A DNA stretch of 64,000 nt from Christiangramia sabulilitoris (lineage in GTDB: Bacteria > Bacteroidota > Bacteroidia > Flavobacteriales > Flavobacteriaceae), in NCBI RefSeq assembly GCF_007050985.1, contig NZ_VHSF01000003.1:283500-347499 (forward strand), given 5' to 3'. Below the pieces are notes generated by a model. The model was given only the letters and a program-made list of their open reading frames with translations, was not told the DNA's origin and searched no databases. Each line of letters starts with the position of its first letter. Position 1 is the stretch's first letter. A program made the position numbers and the translations under genes. Positions 18,273-27,261 of this stretch are shown here, piece by piece.

Positions 18273-18311
18273 AAGACCTCATAGCAAATCTTTGTTATGA
18301 GGTCTTTTTAT
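18273..18311 (+). terminator. Intrinsic terminator after the PNPOx-like gene
   Basis: Perfect 11-bp stem AAGACCTCATA (18273-18283) with TATGAGGTCTT (18296-18306), then a T run. It lies 17 bases after the stop codon. Confidence 0.85.
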
Positions 18312-18318
18312 TTATACC

Positions 18319-18326
18319 TATTTTTG
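18319..18326 (+). promoter_or_regulatory. Probable -7 promoter box of fabD
   Basis: TATTTTTG matches TAnnTTTG, 19 bases before the fabD ATG and directly after the preceding terminator. A TTG at 18292-18294 could be the -33 element, though the spacing of about 24 bases is long and it lies within the terminator loop. Confidence 0.5.
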
Positions 18327-18345
18327 TTGACCTAAACCAATATTT

Positions 18346-19230
18346 ATGAAAGCATATATTTTTCCAGGACAGGGAGCCCAGTTTTCGGGAATGGGATTGG
18401 ATCTTTTCGAAAAGTCTATCGAAGCGCAGGATTTGTTTCGCCAGGCAAATGATATACTCGATTTTTCTATTACAGATATAATGTTTGAAGGATCAGCAGA
18501 GGATCTAAAACAAACTAAAGTAACCCAACCGGCTGTATTTTTACATTCTGTGATCTTAAGCAAGGTTCTGGGAGCTGACTTTAAACCAGATATGGTGGCA
18601 GGTCATTCCCTTGGTGAATTTTCAGCACTTGTCGCAAATAAAACCCTGAGTTTTGAAGACGGACTAAGATTGGTATCGCAAAGAGCCCAGGCTATGCAAA
18701 AGGCATGTGAACTTGAACCTTCAACAATGGCCGCGGTATTAGGCCTGGAAGATGAATTGGTTGAAGCTGTTTGCTCCGAAACTGAAGGTATCGTAGTAGC
18801 AGCCAATTATAACTGTCCCGGCCAGCTGGTGATTTCAGGAGCATACCAGGCGGTAAAAAAAGCCTGTGAAAATCTAAAGGAAAGAGGAGCCAGAAGAGCG
18901 ATGATCCTTCCGGTAGGTGGCGCATTTCATTCACCTTTGATGGAACCGGCCAGAAAAGACCTGGCGGCAGCCATTGAGAATACCAAATTCAGTAATCCAA
19001 TATGTCCTGTTTATCAGAATGTAAGCACCTTTGCGGTTACTGATCCTGAAGAGATCAAGAAAAATCTCGTTTTTCAATTAACCGCCCCGGTAAAATGGAC
19101 CCAATCTGTTCAGAATATGATCAAGGATGGAGCCTCAGAATTCGTGGAAGTAGGTCCTGGAAAGGTTTTGCAGGGATTGGTAAAAAAGATCGAAAGAAGC
19201 ATGCAAACTTCATCTGCAGGAGTTGAATAA
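18346..19230 (+). CDS. fabD: Malonyl-CoA:ACP transacylase
   Basis: Transfers malonyl from CoA to acyl carrier protein to feed fatty-acid elongation. The 294 residues are a normal length. Motifs are FPGQGAQFSGMG at the start, the nucleophile Ser88 in GHSLGEFSALVA, an arginine near 113-114 in LRLVSQRAQAMQ, and His195 in GGAFHSPLMEPA. No other fab gene is adjacent. A perfect terminator follows at 19251-19279. Confidence 0.96.
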   Translation: MKAYIFPGQGAQFSGMGLDLFEKSIEAQDLFRQANDILDFSITDIMFEGSAEDLKQTKVTQPAVFLHSVILSKVLGADFKPDMVAGHSLGEFSALVANKTLSFEDGLRLVSQRAQAMQKACELEPSTMAAVLGLEDELVEAVCSETEGIVVAANYNCPGQLVISGAYQAVKKACENLKERGARRAMILPVGGAFHSPLMEPARKDLAAAIENTKFSNPICPVYQNVSTFAVTDPEEIKKNLVFQLTAPVKWTQSVQNMIKDGASEFVEVGPGKVLQGLVKKIERSMQTSSAGVE

Positions 19231-19250
19231 AATAAAAATAATTTCATAAG

Positions 19251-19283
19251 AAAAGCCAGATTGTAAAAATCTGGCTTTTCTAT
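19251..19283 (+). terminator. Intrinsic terminator of fabD
   Basis: Perfect 12-bp stem AAAAGCCAGATT (19251-19262) with AATCTGGCTTTT (19268-19279). Its A/T-flanked symmetry could also serve the convergent amidohydrolase gene. Confidence 0.85.
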
Positions 19284-19335
19284 TTCTGATGAAAATTACA
19301 ATTATTGAATCATAGGTTTCAATAATTTGTAGTTA

Positions 19336-20619
19336 TTATTGATTCTTAAAAACAATTCCCTCTTTCATCACGAACTTCACGTCCTCCAGGGTTTTGATAT
19401 TTACGGTTGGATCTTCATCTACGGCGATAATATCGGCAAGAAAACCTTTTGCAATTTGTCCGCTTTCATTTTCCATTTTCAGGATCTTTGCAGGGATAAT
19501 GGTCGCCACCTGAATGGCTTCCATTTCTGGCATTCCAGCTTCAACCATATATCCAAACTCCTTGGCATTCTTTCCGTGCTCAAAAACTCCGGCGTCTGTT
19601 CCAAATGCTATTGGGACTCCCCTTTTGTAGGCTTTTGAAAACGTGTTCTGAATTTTAGGCCCTATCTCCTTCGCTTTAGGCACCACCAGTTCCGGATAAT
19701 AATTTTCGATCTCAGCTTTTTCGGTCACTTCCTTTCCGGCGGTGATCGTTGGAACCAGGTAAGCATTATATTCTTTCATAAGATCCATGGTCTTTTCGCT
19801 CATAAGCGTGCCATGTTCTATAGTTTTCACGCCAGCTTTTACAGCCCTCTGCATTCCTTCATCCCCATGGGCATGTGCCGCAACGTGAAAACCATAATCA
19901 TTGGCCGTCTTAACGATTTCCTCGATCTCTTCATCAAAGAATTGCGGGTTGGAACTACTTTTAGCTACACTAAGCACTCCACCGGTGGCAGTGATCTTGA
20001 TAAGATCTGCTCCGTTCTTATAGCGCTGCCTTACTGCTTTTCTTGCATCTTCAACAGAATTTACCACTCCTTCTTTTGGCCCGGGATCTCCGGTAAGGGC
20101 CCTGTTCATTCCGTTGGTTGGATCTGCGTGACCACCTGTGGTAGCAAGGGATTTCCCCGCAGTAAAAATCCTGGGACCATTTACCTTTCCTTTAGCTATT
20201 GCGTCTCTCAACGCTATATTGACCCCGGTACCTCCAAGATCTCTTACCGTGGTGAAACCAGCTCCAAGTGTCTTTTCAGCAAAACCTATCGAGTTGAAGG
20301 CGTCATCTGCAGGATCATTGGTAAACCTTTGCAGATATTTTGAGGGATTAGTTTCATTTTCCAGGTGTACATGCATATCTGTTAAACCTGGAAGGACCGT
20401 TTTTTCCTTTAGATCGATCAATTTATCATCTGCTGAAGCCGGATCTACAAACCCCTGCTCAACGCTTTTAATTCTATTGCCAGATACAATTATGGTTTGC
20501 GCATTTAATACTTTAGCATTTTTGGTGTCTACTAATTTTCCCGCGTGAATATAAATATCCTGGGCCATTATATTTGAAGTAACAAATATGGCCAGCAATA
20601 AAGTAATAAGTTTAGGCAT
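19336..20619 (-). CDS. Secreted amidohydrolase (imidazolonepropionase/prolidase-like)
   Basis: A 427-residue metal-dependent hydrolase of the amidohydrolase superfamily with a signal peptide (MPKLITLLLAIFVTSNIMAQ), so it is probably periplasmic. Metal ligands are visible: the HxH in TDMHVHLENE near residue 82, the presumed carboxylated lysine in DLIKITATGGVLS near 205, histidines in HVAAHAHGDEG near 246 and VKTIEHGTLM near 267, and the Asp in IAFGTDAGVFEHG near 342. Relatives include Xaa-Pro dipeptidases and other amide-cleaving enzymes. The exact substrate cannot be told. Its start is one base from the stop of the upstream DegT gene, so they form an operon. Confidence 0.85.
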   Translation of the reverse strand: MPKLITLLLAIFVTSNIMAQDIYIHAGKLVDTKNAKVLNAQTIIVSGNRIKSVEQGFVDPASADDKLIDLKEKTVLPGLTDMHVHLENETNPSKYLQRFTNDPADDAFNSIGFAEKTLGAGFTTVRDLGGTGVNIALRDAIAKGKVNGPRIFTAGKSLATTGGHADPTNGMNRALTGDPGPKEGVVNSVEDARKAVRQRYKNGADLIKITATGGVLSVAKSSSNPQFFDEEIEEIVKTANDYGFHVAAHAHGDEGMQRAVKAGVKTIEHGTLMSEKTMDLMKEYNAYLVPTITAGKEVTEKAEIENYYPELVVPKAKEIGPKIQNTFSKAYKRGVPIAFGTDAGVFEHGKNAKEFGYMVEAGMPEMEAIQVATIIPAKILKMENESGQIAKGFLADIIAVDEDPTVNIKTLEDVKFVMKEGIVFKNQ

Positions 20620-20620
20620 A

Positions 20621-21754
20621 TTATTGATTTAGGTAGTTAATGATAGTTTGGGTAATATATTGTATTTGCTCTTCGTCCAACTCAGTGTGCATAGGTAAGG
20701 AGATTACTTCCTTAACCAACTGATTGGTAACTGTAAAATCTTTTTCATTATACCGGTCATCCAGGTAGGCTTTTTGTCTATGCAAAGGGATTGGGTAGTA
20801 GATCCCGAAAGGAATTCCTTTTTCCTGCAGGTGTTTGGCTAATCCATCGCGTTTTCCATTACCTATTTTCAGGGTATACTGGTGAAAAACATGAGAATCG
20901 CAATCGCCACTTCTAACCGGGGTCACAATATCTGTATAACTACTAAAGGCTTCGGTATAATTTATTGCGGCTTCTTTTCTTGCCTCGTTGTAAAGGTCAA
21001 GATTTTTAAGTTTAGCTCTTAAAACAGCTGCCTGAAAACTATCCAGTCTGGAATTTACCCCCACCACATCATGATGATAGCGCTCATACATACCGTGATT
21101 TACAATGCCGCGAATGGTATGCGCCAGCTCATCGTTATTGGTAAATATCGCACCGCCATCCCCGTAACAGCCCAGATTCTTGGAAGGAAAAAAAGAAGTA
21201 GCAGATACATCCCCTATGGTACCGGCTTTACTTATACCATTTTCCACGGAATGATAATTTGCACCAATGGCCTGGGCATTGTCTTCTATCACATAGAGAT
21301 CATGTTCTTTTGCAATTCGCATGATCGCATCCATATCTGCAGTTTGCCCGAATAAATGAACAGGTACTATTGCTTTTGTATTAGGGGTAATTGCTTTTCT
21401 GATCTCTTCAGGATCTATATTGAAAGTATCCGGATCTACATCTACTAGCACCGGGGTCAATTGAAGTAAGGCAATTACTTCTACCGTAGCGGCAAAAGTA
21501 AAATCTGCGGTGATTACCTCATCCCCTGGTTTTAATCCAAGACCCATCATGGCGATCTGGAGGGCATCGGTTCCATTAGCACAAGGGATGACATGCTTTA
21601 TATTTAAATATTCTTCAAGTTCTTTTTGAAAGGCGTGAACATGGGGACCATTAATAAAGGAAGTCTCTTCCAGGATTTCCTGCATTCCTCTGTTTACCTC
21701 CTCTTTTATACCTTGATACTGACCTTTAAGATCAACCATTTGAATCTTTTTCAT
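20621..21754 (-). CDS. DegT/DnrJ/EryC1 family aminotransferase
   Basis: A 377-residue PLP-dependent sugar aminotransferase-type enzyme. The PLP lysine lies in SFFPSKNLGCYGDGGAIFTN near residue 193. PCANGTDALQIAMMGLG near 57 and VIEDNAQAIGA near 160 are other family signatures, as is VNHGMYERYHHDVVGVNSRL near 223. Such enzymes amino-transfer keto-sugar nucleotides for surface polysaccharide or LPS; the similarity to the WbpE-like group is suggestive. It is divergent from waaA (98-base gap), which fits an envelope role. The downstream amidohydrolase in the same operon does not obviously belong to that pathway. Confidence 0.88.
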   Translation of the reverse strand: MKKIQMVDLKGQYQGIKEEVNRGMQEILEETSFINGPHVHAFQKELEEYLNIKHVIPCANGTDALQIAMMGLGLKPGDEVITADFTFAATVEVIALLQLTPVLVDVDPDTFNIDPEEIRKAITPNTKAIVPVHLFGQTADMDAIMRIAKEHDLYVIEDNAQAIGANYHSVENGISKAGTIGDVSATSFFPSKNLGCYGDGGAIFTNNDELAHTIRGIVNHGMYERYHHDVVGVNSRLDSFQAAVLRAKLKNLDLYNEARKEAAINYTEAFSSYTDIVTPVRSGDCDSHVFHQYTLKIGNGKRDGLAKHLQEKGIPFGIYYPIPLHRQKAYLDDRYNEKDFTVTNQLVKEVISLPMHTELDEEQIQYITQTIINYLNQ

Positions 21755-21852
21755 CTACAATTTTTTTCAGGATTACGAAAATACGAAATATAGGTCCTAC
21801 TGGCAATCCAATTATTGGGAAAGACCTATTTTAGCAAATTCAAGTTTTAAGT

Positions 21853-23097
21853 GTGCACAGAATTTATAACGTACTGGTAAAACTAAGTAGCGCCGTTCTG
21901 GAATTGGCGGGCATATTTAGTCCTAAACTGAAAGAATTTACTGCAGGCAGGAAGGATCTCTTTTCCAAACTGGAGAAAAACCTGGACCGGAATTCAGAAT
22001 ATTTCTGGATACATGCGGCCTCCCTGGGAGAATTTGAAATGGCCGTGCCCCTTCTCAAACTGCTGAAGCAAAAATTCCCGGAGACCAAAACAGTAGTGAG
22101 CTTCTTTTCTCCTTCAGGATACAATAATAAGAAAAACCATGCGCTGGTGGATCATTTCACTTATTTGCCTTTGGACACCAAAGAAAATGCCCGGAAATTC
22201 ATCGAAATGCTAAATCCAAAAATGGCTTTTTTTATTAAATATGACTTCTGGCCCAATTTTCTGCATGAACTGAAAAGCAAACAGATAAGGACCTTCCTGG
22301 TATCTGGAGTGTTCAGAAGAGACCAGGCCTTTTTCAAGCGATATGGAAAGTGGATGGCAGAGTCTTTAGAAGCTTTTGAGCATTTCTTTGTTCAGAATAA
22401 AGAATCTGAAACCTTACTGAATTCAATAGATTTTGATAATGTTACCGTTGCGGGAGATACCAGGTTTGACAGGGTTGCGGCCCAGATAGAGGCAGATAAT
22501 CAAATTGACTTTATAGAAGATTTCAAGCAAGACAATCTGCTCGTGGTTTGTGGAAGTACCTGGCCTGAAGATGAGGAATTGATGGCGAACTTTATCAATA
22601 ATTCAAGAAGCATCAAATTCATCATCGCTCCACATGAAATTAAACCGGCAAAAATTGAAAAACTGTACAGAGCACTAAAAATTCCCACCATTAAGTATTC
22701 TGAAATGCAGGGAAAGGACCTGGCATCTTACTCAGTTCTTATTCTGGATACAATAGGTTTGCTTGGAAGGGCATATAGTTACGCCGATATTGCCTATGTA
22801 GGCGGTGCGGCAGGGACCACCGGGCTCCATAATATCCTTGAACCGGCGACCTTTGGAATCCCTATCGTAATTGGTGCTCATTACAGCAAGTTTCCGGAAG
22901 CCAAAAAATTACGACAGCTGTCCGGGTTGTTTTCTGTTAAGGATGATCAGGAATTTTCAGCAATAATGACAAAACTATCGGCAGATGCAGTATTTCGTGA
23001 AAAGTGCGGTATGATCGCCGGCCATTTCATCAATAGTAATACCGGTGCAGTAAGGATACTCGAAGAGTACCTCGCTGAAAGCTTACGTAAATATTAA
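21853..23097 (+). CDS. waaA: 3-deoxy-D-manno-octulosonic acid (Kdo) transferase
   Basis: A membrane-associated glycosyltransferase that adds Kdo from CMP-Kdo to lipid A, the first step of LPS core assembly. The 414 residues fit the family. The start is a GTG giving MHRIYNVLV, the usual WaaA opening; no in-frame ATG is near. Motifs are IHAASLGEFEMAVPLLK near residue 54, IKYDFWPNFLHELK near 128, VCGSTWPEDEEL near 233, and the C-terminal donor-binding YVGGAAGTTGLHNILEPATF near 315. Whether it adds one or two Kdo residues cannot be told. Confidence 0.93.
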   Translation: MHRIYNVLVKLSSAVLELAGIFSPKLKEFTAGRKDLFSKLEKNLDRNSEYFWIHAASLGEFEMAVPLLKLLKQKFPETKTVVSFFSPSGYNNKKNHALVDHFTYLPLDTKENARKFIEMLNPKMAFFIKYDFWPNFLHELKSKQIRTFLVSGVFRRDQAFFKRYGKWMAESLEAFEHFFVQNKESETLLNSIDFDNVTVAGDTRFDRVAAQIEADNQIDFIEDFKQDNLLVVCGSTWPEDEELMANFINNSRSIKFIIAPHEIKPAKIEKLYRALKIPTIKYSEMQGKDLASYSVLILDTIGLLGRAYSYADIAYVGGAAGTTGLHNILEPATFGIPIVIGAHYSKFPEAKKLRQLSGLFSVKDDQEFSAIMTKLSADAVFREKCGMIAGHFINSNTGAVRILEEYLAESLRKY

Positions 23098-23183
23098 CAT
23101 ACTTTCCTAAATATAATTTAAATAAAACCTGCGAATCGGTTTTAGTTGTAATTTCGATTGAAATAACCAATAAACTATTTAAA

Positions 23184-23423
23184 ATGAAACGACTATCGAT
23201 CCTGGCAAGTTTACTTATAATAGGCTCTGCATCTCTTACTTCCTGTAGAGATACTCAGGAAAAGGAAACTATCGTCAGAACGGTTGAGGTAGAAAAGGAA
23301 GTGGAAGCTCCCAGAGAAGTTGAAGAAAAAGAAGGCATTCTGGAAAGAACCGCAAAAAAAGTAGATAAGAAGGTCAATGAGGAAATCGACGAGGAAATCG
23401 ATAAAATTGGCGACGATAACTAA
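23184..23423 (+). CDS. Small charged lipoprotein
   Basis: A 79-residue predicted lipoprotein: signal MKRLSILASLLIIGSASLTS with the lipobox cysteine in LTSCRDT, then a tail dominated by Glu, Lys and Val with a heptad-like pattern (near 35-75), suggesting a coiled coil or disordered region. Not a recognised family. It shares the SCRDT/SCRET lipidation site and acidic, repetitive tail with two other small genes (23481 and 30409). A weak -7 box (TAATTTCG, 23149-23156) precedes it. The next small lipoprotein starts 57 bases downstream. Confidence 0.75.
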   Translation: MKRLSILASLLIIGSASLTSCRDTQEKETIVRTVEVEKEVEAPREVEEKEGILERTAKKVDKKVNEEIDEEIDKIGDDN

Positions 23424-23480
23424 ACCGGTCAAGGAACTGATCGTTTCTTAAACAGAACCATAAACCAAAAACTATAAAAG

Positions 23481-23759
23481 ATGAAAAAACCGATTGTAAT
23501 GTTCGCTTTAATGCTTTGTATGGGAGTATTTTTTACCTCCTGCAGAGATACAGCTAAAGAAAATGAAACCGACGACATGGAAATGTCTGACGATATGGAT
23601 GACGTAGAAGATGACGCAGAAGACGCCATGGACGATGTTAACGACGATATGAACAGCGTTGGAAATGATATCGAACAGGCAGCAGACGATGCAGGGGATG
23701 CAGTTAAAAATGCCGCCAAGGATGTTAAGGATGAAGTCACCAACAATGACGACAATTAA
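23481..23759 (+). CDS. Small acidic lipoprotein
   Basis: A 92-residue predicted lipoprotein (signal MKKPIVMFALMLCMGVFFTS, lipobox FTSCRDT). The mature part is extremely acidic, with repeated D-D-M/V-D units from residue 31 on, then an alanine-rich DAGDAVKNAAKDVKDEV helix near 71-87. The tail recalls stress-linked small periplasmic proteins with KNAAKDV-type repeats, but this is not a confident match. It ends before a bidirectional terminator at 23783-23807. Confidence 0.75.
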   Translation: MKKPIVMFALMLCMGVFFTSCRDTAKENETDDMEMSDDMDDVEDDAEDAMDDVNDDMNSVGNDIEQAADDAGDAVKNAAKDVKDEVTNNDDN

Positions 23760-23782
23760 TCCTTATTATTAAATTCTTTATG

Positions 23783-23818
23783 AACCCTTTCCTTAACGGA
23801 AAGGGTTTTTTAATTTTT
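23783..23818. terminator. Bidirectional terminator between the small lipoproteins and the S24 regulator
   Basis: Perfect 10-bp stem AACCCTTTCC (23783-23792) with GGAAAGGGTT (23798-23807), a 5-base loop and a T run on the plus strand. It lies between two convergent genes and overlaps the end of the regulator gene, whose stop is at 23810. Confidence 0.85.
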
Positions 23819-24577
23819 AAAAGATTTCAATTCCCTCTTTAGTTCTTCCATAGACTGTTGAAGCTCCTGGAACAGCCCACTATTTGAAGGATTATCAAGA
23901 TTAAAGGTAAGCTTGGAATTTACCTGCCAGATCTCCTGGATCTGATGTACATTGATCTCTAAAGGCAAATATTCTTCATTCAGGGAAATAAGCAGGACCT
24001 TGGATGGATCTGGCATTTTTTGCAGTTTCTTTACCAGAACAGAATCATACATTACGATCACATATACCCGGTTATTGCTTGCTTCTTCTATACTGGAAAC
24101 CGCTTTACCCATCACCCACTCACCGGGCCTGTAATCTGGCAGCATACTATCTCCTTCTATTTGAAAACCACGATAAGTAGCATTTCTGAATTCCGGGAGG
24201 GGAATATCAAAAGCCGGCAATTGATTATACCATTCTACATCCTGTACATTGTGCGGATAACCGGCCGCAGCTTTCTGGTTTACCAGGACGATATTTTCAT
24301 TATCAGCATTATCCACGGTTACGACCTTGGGACTCACATCTCCCTGGGAGATCTTCAGGTATTTCTGACCACTTTCACCAAACAACCACAATGGATTGAT
24401 CCCGAACTGACTTAAGAGCTCGGAAACCACCTTACCGGAAAGTTTTGTTCTACCACGTTCTATATCTGCCGTAGAGTTTTTAATGCCCAATAATGCGGCA
24501 AACTCGGTTTGAGTGTAGTTATTTTCTTCACGCACTTCCTTAAAGTGCTTTATTTCAATAGATCCGGGTGTACCCAT
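23810..24577 (-). CDS. XRE-type helix-turn-helix regulator with S24 (LexA-like) peptidase domain
   Basis: A 255-residue regulator. An N-terminal HTH (FKEVREENNYTQTEFAALLG, then STADIERGRTKLSG) covers about residues 10-65. A C-terminal LexA/UmuD-type S24 domain (about 105-215) shows the serine in QIEGDSMLPDYRPGEWVMG near 140 and the lysine partner in DSVLVKKLQKM near 178. The sequence QKAAAGYP near 103 offers an Ala-Gly site, so self-cleavage is possible. A coiled-coil-like tail (LFQELQQSMEELKRELKSF) follows. No SOS or phage genes are adjacent; these proteins are common in Bacteroidota and their targets are mostly unknown. Confidence 0.88.
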   Translation of the reverse strand: MGTPGSIEIKHFKEVREENNYTQTEFAALLGIKNSTADIERGRTKLSGKVVSELLSQFGINPLWLFGESGQKYLKISQGDVSPKVVTVDNADNENIVLVNQKAAAGYPHNVQDVEWYNQLPAFDIPLPEFRNATYRGFQIEGDSMLPDYRPGEWVMGKAVSSIEEASNNRVYVIVMYDSVLVKKLQKMPDPSKVLLISLNEEYLPLEINVHQIQEIWQVNSKLTFNLDNPSNSGLFQELQQSMEELKRELKSFKN

Positions 24578-24659
24578 AATTAACAGATTAGGAATATTTC
24601 CAAAATTTACTCAAAAATATTGGATTTAATCCTATTTAACTAAAAAACCTATTGAAATT

Positions 24660-26648
24660 TCACAAATTACTGTACTTATCCTTGAAACCTAATAACCTTA
24701 GGGCATTTAGCACGACCACAATGGTGGAACCTTCATGGAAAACTACGGCGATCCCTATATTAGCCCAACCAAAGATGGTTGCCGGTAGTAATAGAGCTAC
24801 TACTCCCAGGCTAATCCATAGGTTTTGTTTTACCACTTGTTGAGATTTTCTGCTGAGACCTATGGCAAAGGGTAATATTTCCAGTTTATCTGCCATCAGG
24901 GCGATATCGGCAGTTTCCAGGGCCACATCACTCCCGGCGGCACCCATGGCTATACCCACGGTACTATTGGCCATCGCAGGAGCATCATTTACACCATCCC
25001 CTATCATGGCGATCTTATTTTCTTCTTTCTTGAGCTGAATTATTTTTTCCACTTTCTCCTCGGGCAGCAGACTGCCATAAGCATCTGTTATACCAATCTC
25101 TGAAGCTACAGCATCCGCTACTTCCTGATTATCACCTGTAAGCATGATCATTTTCCTGATGCCGATACTTTTTAACCTGGAAAGAGTTGACCTGGCTGCT
25201 TTTCTGGGAGTGTCCATAAGTCCCAGGATCCCACTGAATTCCTGGTCATTTTTAACCAGCATTACCGTCTTTCCCTCCTTTTCCAACTGCGTAACCTTTT
25301 CCTTAACCATCTCGGGAACTCCGCCTATATCATCATATAATTCCAGGTTTCCTATTCTGATTTCTTCACTATTCACTATACCCCTGATCCCTTTTCCCTG
25401 GATAGCTTCAGAATCTGAAACTTCAGGCAGACCGTTCAAATGATCCATTCGTGCACGGCCATCGCGAACCACTGCTTTTGCCAGGGGATGATTACTGGAA
25501 CTTTCCAGGGCAATCACCCTGCTTAGAAATTCGTCTTTGGACAGGCCGTTTAATAAAACCAGATCGGTAAGTTTTGGCTTCCCCTCAGTAAGTGTACCGG
25601 TCTTATCAAACGCCAGCGCCCGGAGGGTACCAAGATCTTCCAGCGGTTTTCCTCCTTTGATTAGAACTCCTCCCTTCGCCGCGCGGGCTATTCCGCTTAA
25701 TACTGCAGAAGGCGTGGAAATAGCCAGAGCACAAGGACTCGCAGCTACCAGGGCCGCCATGGACCTGTAAAAACTTTCCTGCCAGGTCTCATCCACAACC
25801 AAAAAGGCAAAATTTAATAGGATGATTAGAATTAGTACTGCCGGGACATAATATCTTTCAAATTTATCTGTAAGTAATTGGGTAGGCGACTTTTTTTCCT
25901 GTGCTTCCTGCACCATAGTGATCAACCGGTTTAAAGTGGAATGCTGTGATTCCTTAATCACTTTTACTTCAATACTGTTATCACCATTGATGGTACCCGC
26001 ATATACCCTGTTCTTGGCCGGGATTTCCTCGATAGATTTAAATTCTATCCCGGGATCATTTACTGGCTGCTTATCTACCGGGATACTTTCTCCCGTAATA
26101 GGAGCCTGATTAATGCTGGTTTTTCCCTTGATCAATATAGCATCGGCACTAACAGTGGAATTTGGCCTTACCCTGATGACATCGCCTACCCGCAGGGATG
26201 TAATATCAACTTCCACGTACTCCCCGCCCTGCTTTTTTAGTGCAGTCTTCGGGGATAAATTCGTTAAGGCCTCAATAGATTTAGTAGCCTTTTCCATAGC
26301 GAGGTGCTCTAAAGCATGCCCAAGACTAAAAAGAAATAATAATAATGCTCCTTCGGCCCATTTATCCAAAAGTGCAGCACCTATAGCTGCTACCAGCATT
26401 AGGAAATCGATCTGGAATTTACCTTTGGAAATCTCATCAAAAGCTTCGGTTAAAGTAAAATAACCGCCAAAGCCGTAAGCTACAAGGTAAGGGATGACTA
26501 CATAAATAAAGGGAGCGTCGCTAAAGGTATCCAGCAAAAATCCTGTCAATAAGAAGATTCCGCTTAAGACAGCAAAAATAATTTCGGTTCTCTCCCCGAA
26601 AATACCATCATTATGAGGTTTACAACACCCATGATTATGTACGGCCAT
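24660..26648 (-). CDS. P1B-4-type heavy-metal-translocating P-type ATPase
   Basis: An inner-membrane pump of 662 residues that exports a transition metal using ATP. The transmembrane metal site has SPC (AASPCALAIS near residue 302) in place of the usual CPC, and HEGST near 640 in the last helices. The SPC plus HEGG/ST pair defines the P1B-4 group (CoaT/CtpD/CzcP relatives; Co, Fe or Zn). The phosphorylated Asp is in DKTGTLTEGKP near 350, and GDGVNDAPAM is near 553. There is no HMA domain, only a short His/Cys-rich start (HNHGCCKPHNDG). A Fur-family gene lies 106 bases upstream on the same strand, suggesting metal-responsive control. Confidence 0.9.
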   Translation of the reverse strand: MAVHNHGCCKPHNDGIFGERTEIIFAVLSGIFLLTGFLLDTFSDAPFIYVVIPYLVAYGFGGYFTLTEAFDEISKGKFQIDFLMLVAAIGAALLDKWAEGALLLFLFSLGHALEHLAMEKATKSIEALTNLSPKTALKKQGGEYVEVDITSLRVGDVIRVRPNSTVSADAILIKGKTSINQAPITGESIPVDKQPVNDPGIEFKSIEEIPAKNRVYAGTINGDNSIEVKVIKESQHSTLNRLITMVQEAQEKKSPTQLLTDKFERYYVPAVLILIILLNFAFLVVDETWQESFYRSMAALVAASPCALAISTPSAVLSGIARAAKGGVLIKGGKPLEDLGTLRALAFDKTGTLTEGKPKLTDLVLLNGLSKDEFLSRVIALESSSNHPLAKAVVRDGRARMDHLNGLPEVSDSEAIQGKGIRGIVNSEEIRIGNLELYDDIGGVPEMVKEKVTQLEKEGKTVMLVKNDQEFSGILGLMDTPRKAARSTLSRLKSIGIRKMIMLTGDNQEVADAVASEIGITDAYGSLLPEEKVEKIIQLKKEENKIAMIGDGVNDAPAMANSTVGIAMGAAGSDVALETADIALMADKLEILPFAIGLSRKSQQVVKQNLWISLGVVALLLPATIFGWANIGIAVVFHEGSTIVVVLNALRLLGFKDKYSNL

Positions 26649-26754
26649 TTAATAAATATTTAATTGTGTTCAGTATTCCTTACCAACTTAGGTTTTTAAG
26701 ATCGGCAGGATATCTGGCAAGATAAGATGAAAAACATGCAACTTAAGTGCAAAT

Positions 26755-27171
26755 CTATTTAAGGTTGCATTTGTCACATACTCCCTTAACCAGCAGGTTC
26801 ATGTCCTTACTAAGGTACCCCTTTGGTAAGCTTATATGCGGAATTTTGTGATCTGTAAGGCAGACGGTCTCATTGCATTTGATACAATGAAAATGAAGAT
26901 GAAGGTCCTGGAGTGCAGTGGTACCGGTGGTTTTATCGTCCAAAGCATATTTTGCGATACCGGTTCCATCATTTATTTGGTGTACCAAACCCTTTTTTTC
27001 AAACGTTTTGATAGTGCGGTAAAGGGTTGTTCTATCAGATTTATCAAAACCTGACTCAATATCATTAAGGGTGGCCGCAACATTTCTGTCCCGTAAATAT
27101 TTATACATCAACAGCCTGATAGCGGTTGGCCTGATATGGTGTTTCTTCAGAACTTCTTCTATTTCGCCCAT
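26755..27171 (-). CDS. Fur-family transcriptional regulator
   Basis: A 138-residue metal-responsive repressor-type protein, counted from the ATG at 27171 (MGEIEEVLKKHHIRPTAIRL); an in-frame ATG ten codons upstream is possible. The winged helix is seen in RDRNVAATLNDIESGFDKSD then RTTLYRTIKTFEKKGLVHQI. The metal and dimer region has HLHFHCIKCNETVCL near residue 94 and a closing CDKCNLK, giving two CxxC pairs for structural zinc. Subtype (Fur, Zur or PerR) is not clear; the Zur-like Cys4 site and the metal ATPase next door point to metal homeostasis. It may act on its own operon. Confidence 0.88.
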   Translation of the reverse strand: MGEIEEVLKKHHIRPTAIRLLMYKYLRDRNVAATLNDIESGFDKSDRTTLYRTIKTFEKKGLVHQINDGTGIAKYALDDKTTGTTALQDLHLHFHCIKCNETVCLTDHKIPHISLPKGYLSKDMNLLVKGVCDKCNLK

Positions 27172-27261
27172 TTCATTAATGAAATTAATCAAATTTAGCA
27201 CGAAATCGATTAGAAAACCTAAAGGATTGGTCTAAGATGAGTACACCCTGGCCTTTGAAAA

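Noticed and set aside
23810-24577. S24 regulator as a prophage repressor marking a prophage
   Set aside because: No phage structural, integrase or lysis genes are nearby, and such regulators are common chromosomal genes in Bacteroidota.
24652-26463. Several plus-strand open frames opposite the metal ATPase
   Set aside because: They mirror the codon pattern of the real minus-strand gene and have no recognisable family content.
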